Source: Paraburkholderia polaris
GTDB lineage: Bacteria; Pseudomonadota; Gammaproteobacteria; Burkholderiales; Burkholderiaceae
Direction of reading: 5' to 3'
DNA: 64,000 nucleotides
Assembly: GCF_012927345.1 (NCBI RefSeq)
Contig: NZ_JABBGJ010000049.1
Span: 1 to 64,000, forward strand
The position numbers and the translations under genes were made by a program. The notes under the pieces were generated by a model. It had not been told where the DNA came from and ran no database searches. It saw only the letters and a list, made by a program, of their open reading frames with translations. Positions 62,900 to 64,000 of this stretch are shown piece by piece (the first letter of the stretch is position 1; each line of letters begins with the position of its first letter).

Positions 62900-63083
62900 T
62901 AGGCCTCCGGGAAGTAGAAAGGACGGCGGCTCAGAAAGAAGACGCCGCTGTTCAACCCAGAGTACAAAGCCCAACAGGAAGTCAAGCGAACGTGAGACGC
63001 ACCTCGAAGACAGGAGGAGTCGTCGGTGGAGTGGCTTTAATATCTGCGGCGTAAATCGGCGCAACCGCTGTGTGGGGGAAGGA

Positions 63084-63218
63084 ATGAATGAGCCGGTACC
63101 GCGATTTGGAAATCTTCTTTTTGCCCTGATCAACTGCGGCTGGCTTCGCTGCGTGACATTCACTGCGGCGGGACTCTTCCTGCTCGCCTGCCGCCGCGAT
63201 GACCCCCGGCGCCCGTGA
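63084..63218 (+). CDS. possible small membrane protein, 44 aa
   Basis: GGGGGAAGG precedes an ATG. One hydrophobic segment (LRCVTFTAAGLFLLACRRD). It runs opposite to the surrounding genes. It may be real, but a chance frame is possible, and a minus-strand frame covers the same bases. Confidence 0.35.
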   Translation: MNEPVPRFGNLLFALINCGWLRCVTFTAAGLFLLACRRDDPRRP

Positions 63219-63387
63219 CGAGTTTAAACGTCGCTGAACTGACGCGCGGTCACCGTCGTTCCCAGAAAATTTCCGACGTCCGTCATGACGCACGCTCTTC
63301 GGGGTATTTCCAGGTGTTGGCCGTTTGCGTGCTGCGCGCCCAGCCGCAAGCCCACGCGTGGCTGGGCAACGTCGAAGCAACCACTTT

Positions 63388-63738
63388 CTACTTCGGCGAG
63401 CGGTGGACGCCCGAGGTCATCGATGCCGGCGGGCCGGTGAGCCCGACCTCGATACCGGTTATTTCGCCAAACACCTTCTTCAATCCCGCATATATTTCCG
63501 CGTTCAGGCGCCCGCCGAAGGCCCTCTCTTCGTCGGAGGTCGCCACCTTGATGCGCGGGCGCAGTCCGATATTCTCGAAGAGTGCCTGATCGCCCAGCTC
63601 CCCATAAAGGCGGTTGTCACCGGCGGGATCGTCGGCGTGGCGCGAGCCTAGCGGGTACGGCAGATCCTCGGTCGGCATGCGCCTATCGGTGGAGCGGGCG
63701 GTCGGCTGATCTTGCGCTGCGGTCGGGTCTGAGCTCAT
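63388..63738 (-). CDS. hypothetical protein, 116 aa
   Basis: Acidic, Pro/Asp-rich N-terminus, then a basic helical region (LRPRIKVATSDEERAFGGRL, AEIYAGLKKVFGEITGIEVG). The opposing strand also has an open frame, but this one has a better composition and fits the neighbouring orientation. Unknown function. Confidence 0.5.
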   Translation of the reverse strand: MSSDPTAAQDQPTARSTDRRMPTEDLPYPLGSRHADDPAGDNRLYGELGDQALFENIGLRPRIKVATSDEERAFGGRLNAEIYAGLKKVFGEITGIEVGLTGPPASMTSGVHRSPK

Positions 63739-63834
63739 AGGTGGATGTGTTCAGCGTTGAGTGTGGCTACTGCGCCGCTATCTTGCACTACATGCGGCAA
63801 CGAACGCGAACGCGGCGCCGTCGTCCCGTGGACC

Positions 63835-63999
63835 TCAGAAAGCGAAGGTGGACTGACGCGGCGCGTCGGTTGTCTGGTCGGTGGTGGACGTCACTGTTGG
63901 GAGCGCCCTGGGGCGGATGGCGAAGAGGGCGTCATAGCGTTGCGCGACGGAGTGCGCGGTCGTGCAGTCGACGTCAATGCCGATGAGTGCCGCGACGCG
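63835..63999 (-). CDS. partial protein at the window edge, at least 54 aa
   Basis: The C-terminal 54 residues (DCTTAHSVAQRYDALFAIRP, ending APRQSTFAF) read cleanly in one minus-strand frame to a stop at 63835. The start lies beyond the window. No family could be assigned. Confidence 0.5.
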   Translation of the reverse strand, partial: RVAALIGIDVDCTTAHSVAQRYDALFAIRPRALPTVTSTTDQTTDAPRQSTFAF

Positions 64000-64000
64000 T

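Overview
The window looks like part of a large plasmid or secondary replicon of a Burkholderia/Paraburkholderia-type betaproteobacterium. The case rests on high GC content, a DUF4148 protein, a KfrA protein, a Rep_3-type initiator with an iteron origin, ParAB with a CACGTG-cored parS cluster, a ParM-like second partition gene, and an R64-like type IVb pilus operon. No rRNA, tRNA or CRISPR array was seen.

Layout. 0-3.5 kb: small hypothetical, lipoprotein and DUF4148 genes, one lipoprotein broken by a stop codon. 3.6-5.7 kb: an AbiEi/AbiEii-like toxin-antitoxin pair behind two perfect inverted repeats; a decayed copy of the antitoxin C-terminus lies at 23.9-24.2 kb. 5.9-10.7 kb: a leftward kfrA-led operon of mostly unknown genes, divergent from a tyrosine recombinase, with a 13-bp-arm palindrome between them. 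10.8-17.2 kb: a decayed accessory zone with a truncated group II intron, a truncated DUF1488 gene, a cyclodeaminase-like gene, a second tyrosine recombinase frameshifted in a C9 tract, a third recombinase fragment and a decayed small gene. 17.3-23.4 kb: the replicon core, made of parB, parA, about eight parS-like palindromes, a Rep_3 initiator, an array of about ten 17-bp iterons and a few degenerate inverted iterons.

25.0-42.8 kb: one long rightward operon in which VirB8-, VirB9- and VirB10-like genes and two lytic transglycosylase-like genes run without a break into a type IVb pilus set (PilL-like, PilN, PilO, PilP, PilQ, PilR, PilS, PilM-like, PilV) plus a second secretion-type ATPase and a VirB9/TcpQ-like composite protein. 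No VirB4, VirB6, VirD4, prepilin peptidase or shufflon recombinase was found in the cluster. A conjugation channel core and a pilus machine may therefore be built together, with the missing parts elsewhere on the replicon.

42.9-48.2 kb (leftward): a CAP-domain lipoprotein, small membrane proteins, an FlhC-like regulator without FlhD, a large coiled-coil protein and a NERD-domain protein. 49.0-55.1 kb: a DNA-maintenance module (SSB, Toprim primase-like protein, ParM-like filament protein with a probable partner). 56.4-57.6 kb: a third full tyrosine recombinase carrying a C-terminal Fis-like helix-turn-helix. 57.8-64 kb: a leftward run of small genes, many joined by 4-base ATGA overlaps, including Lar-like zinc-ribbon and NinX/DUF2591-like proteins. 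This has the look of a phage-like or anti-restriction accessory region.

All family calls come from reading motifs and general resemblance by eye; no database search was run.
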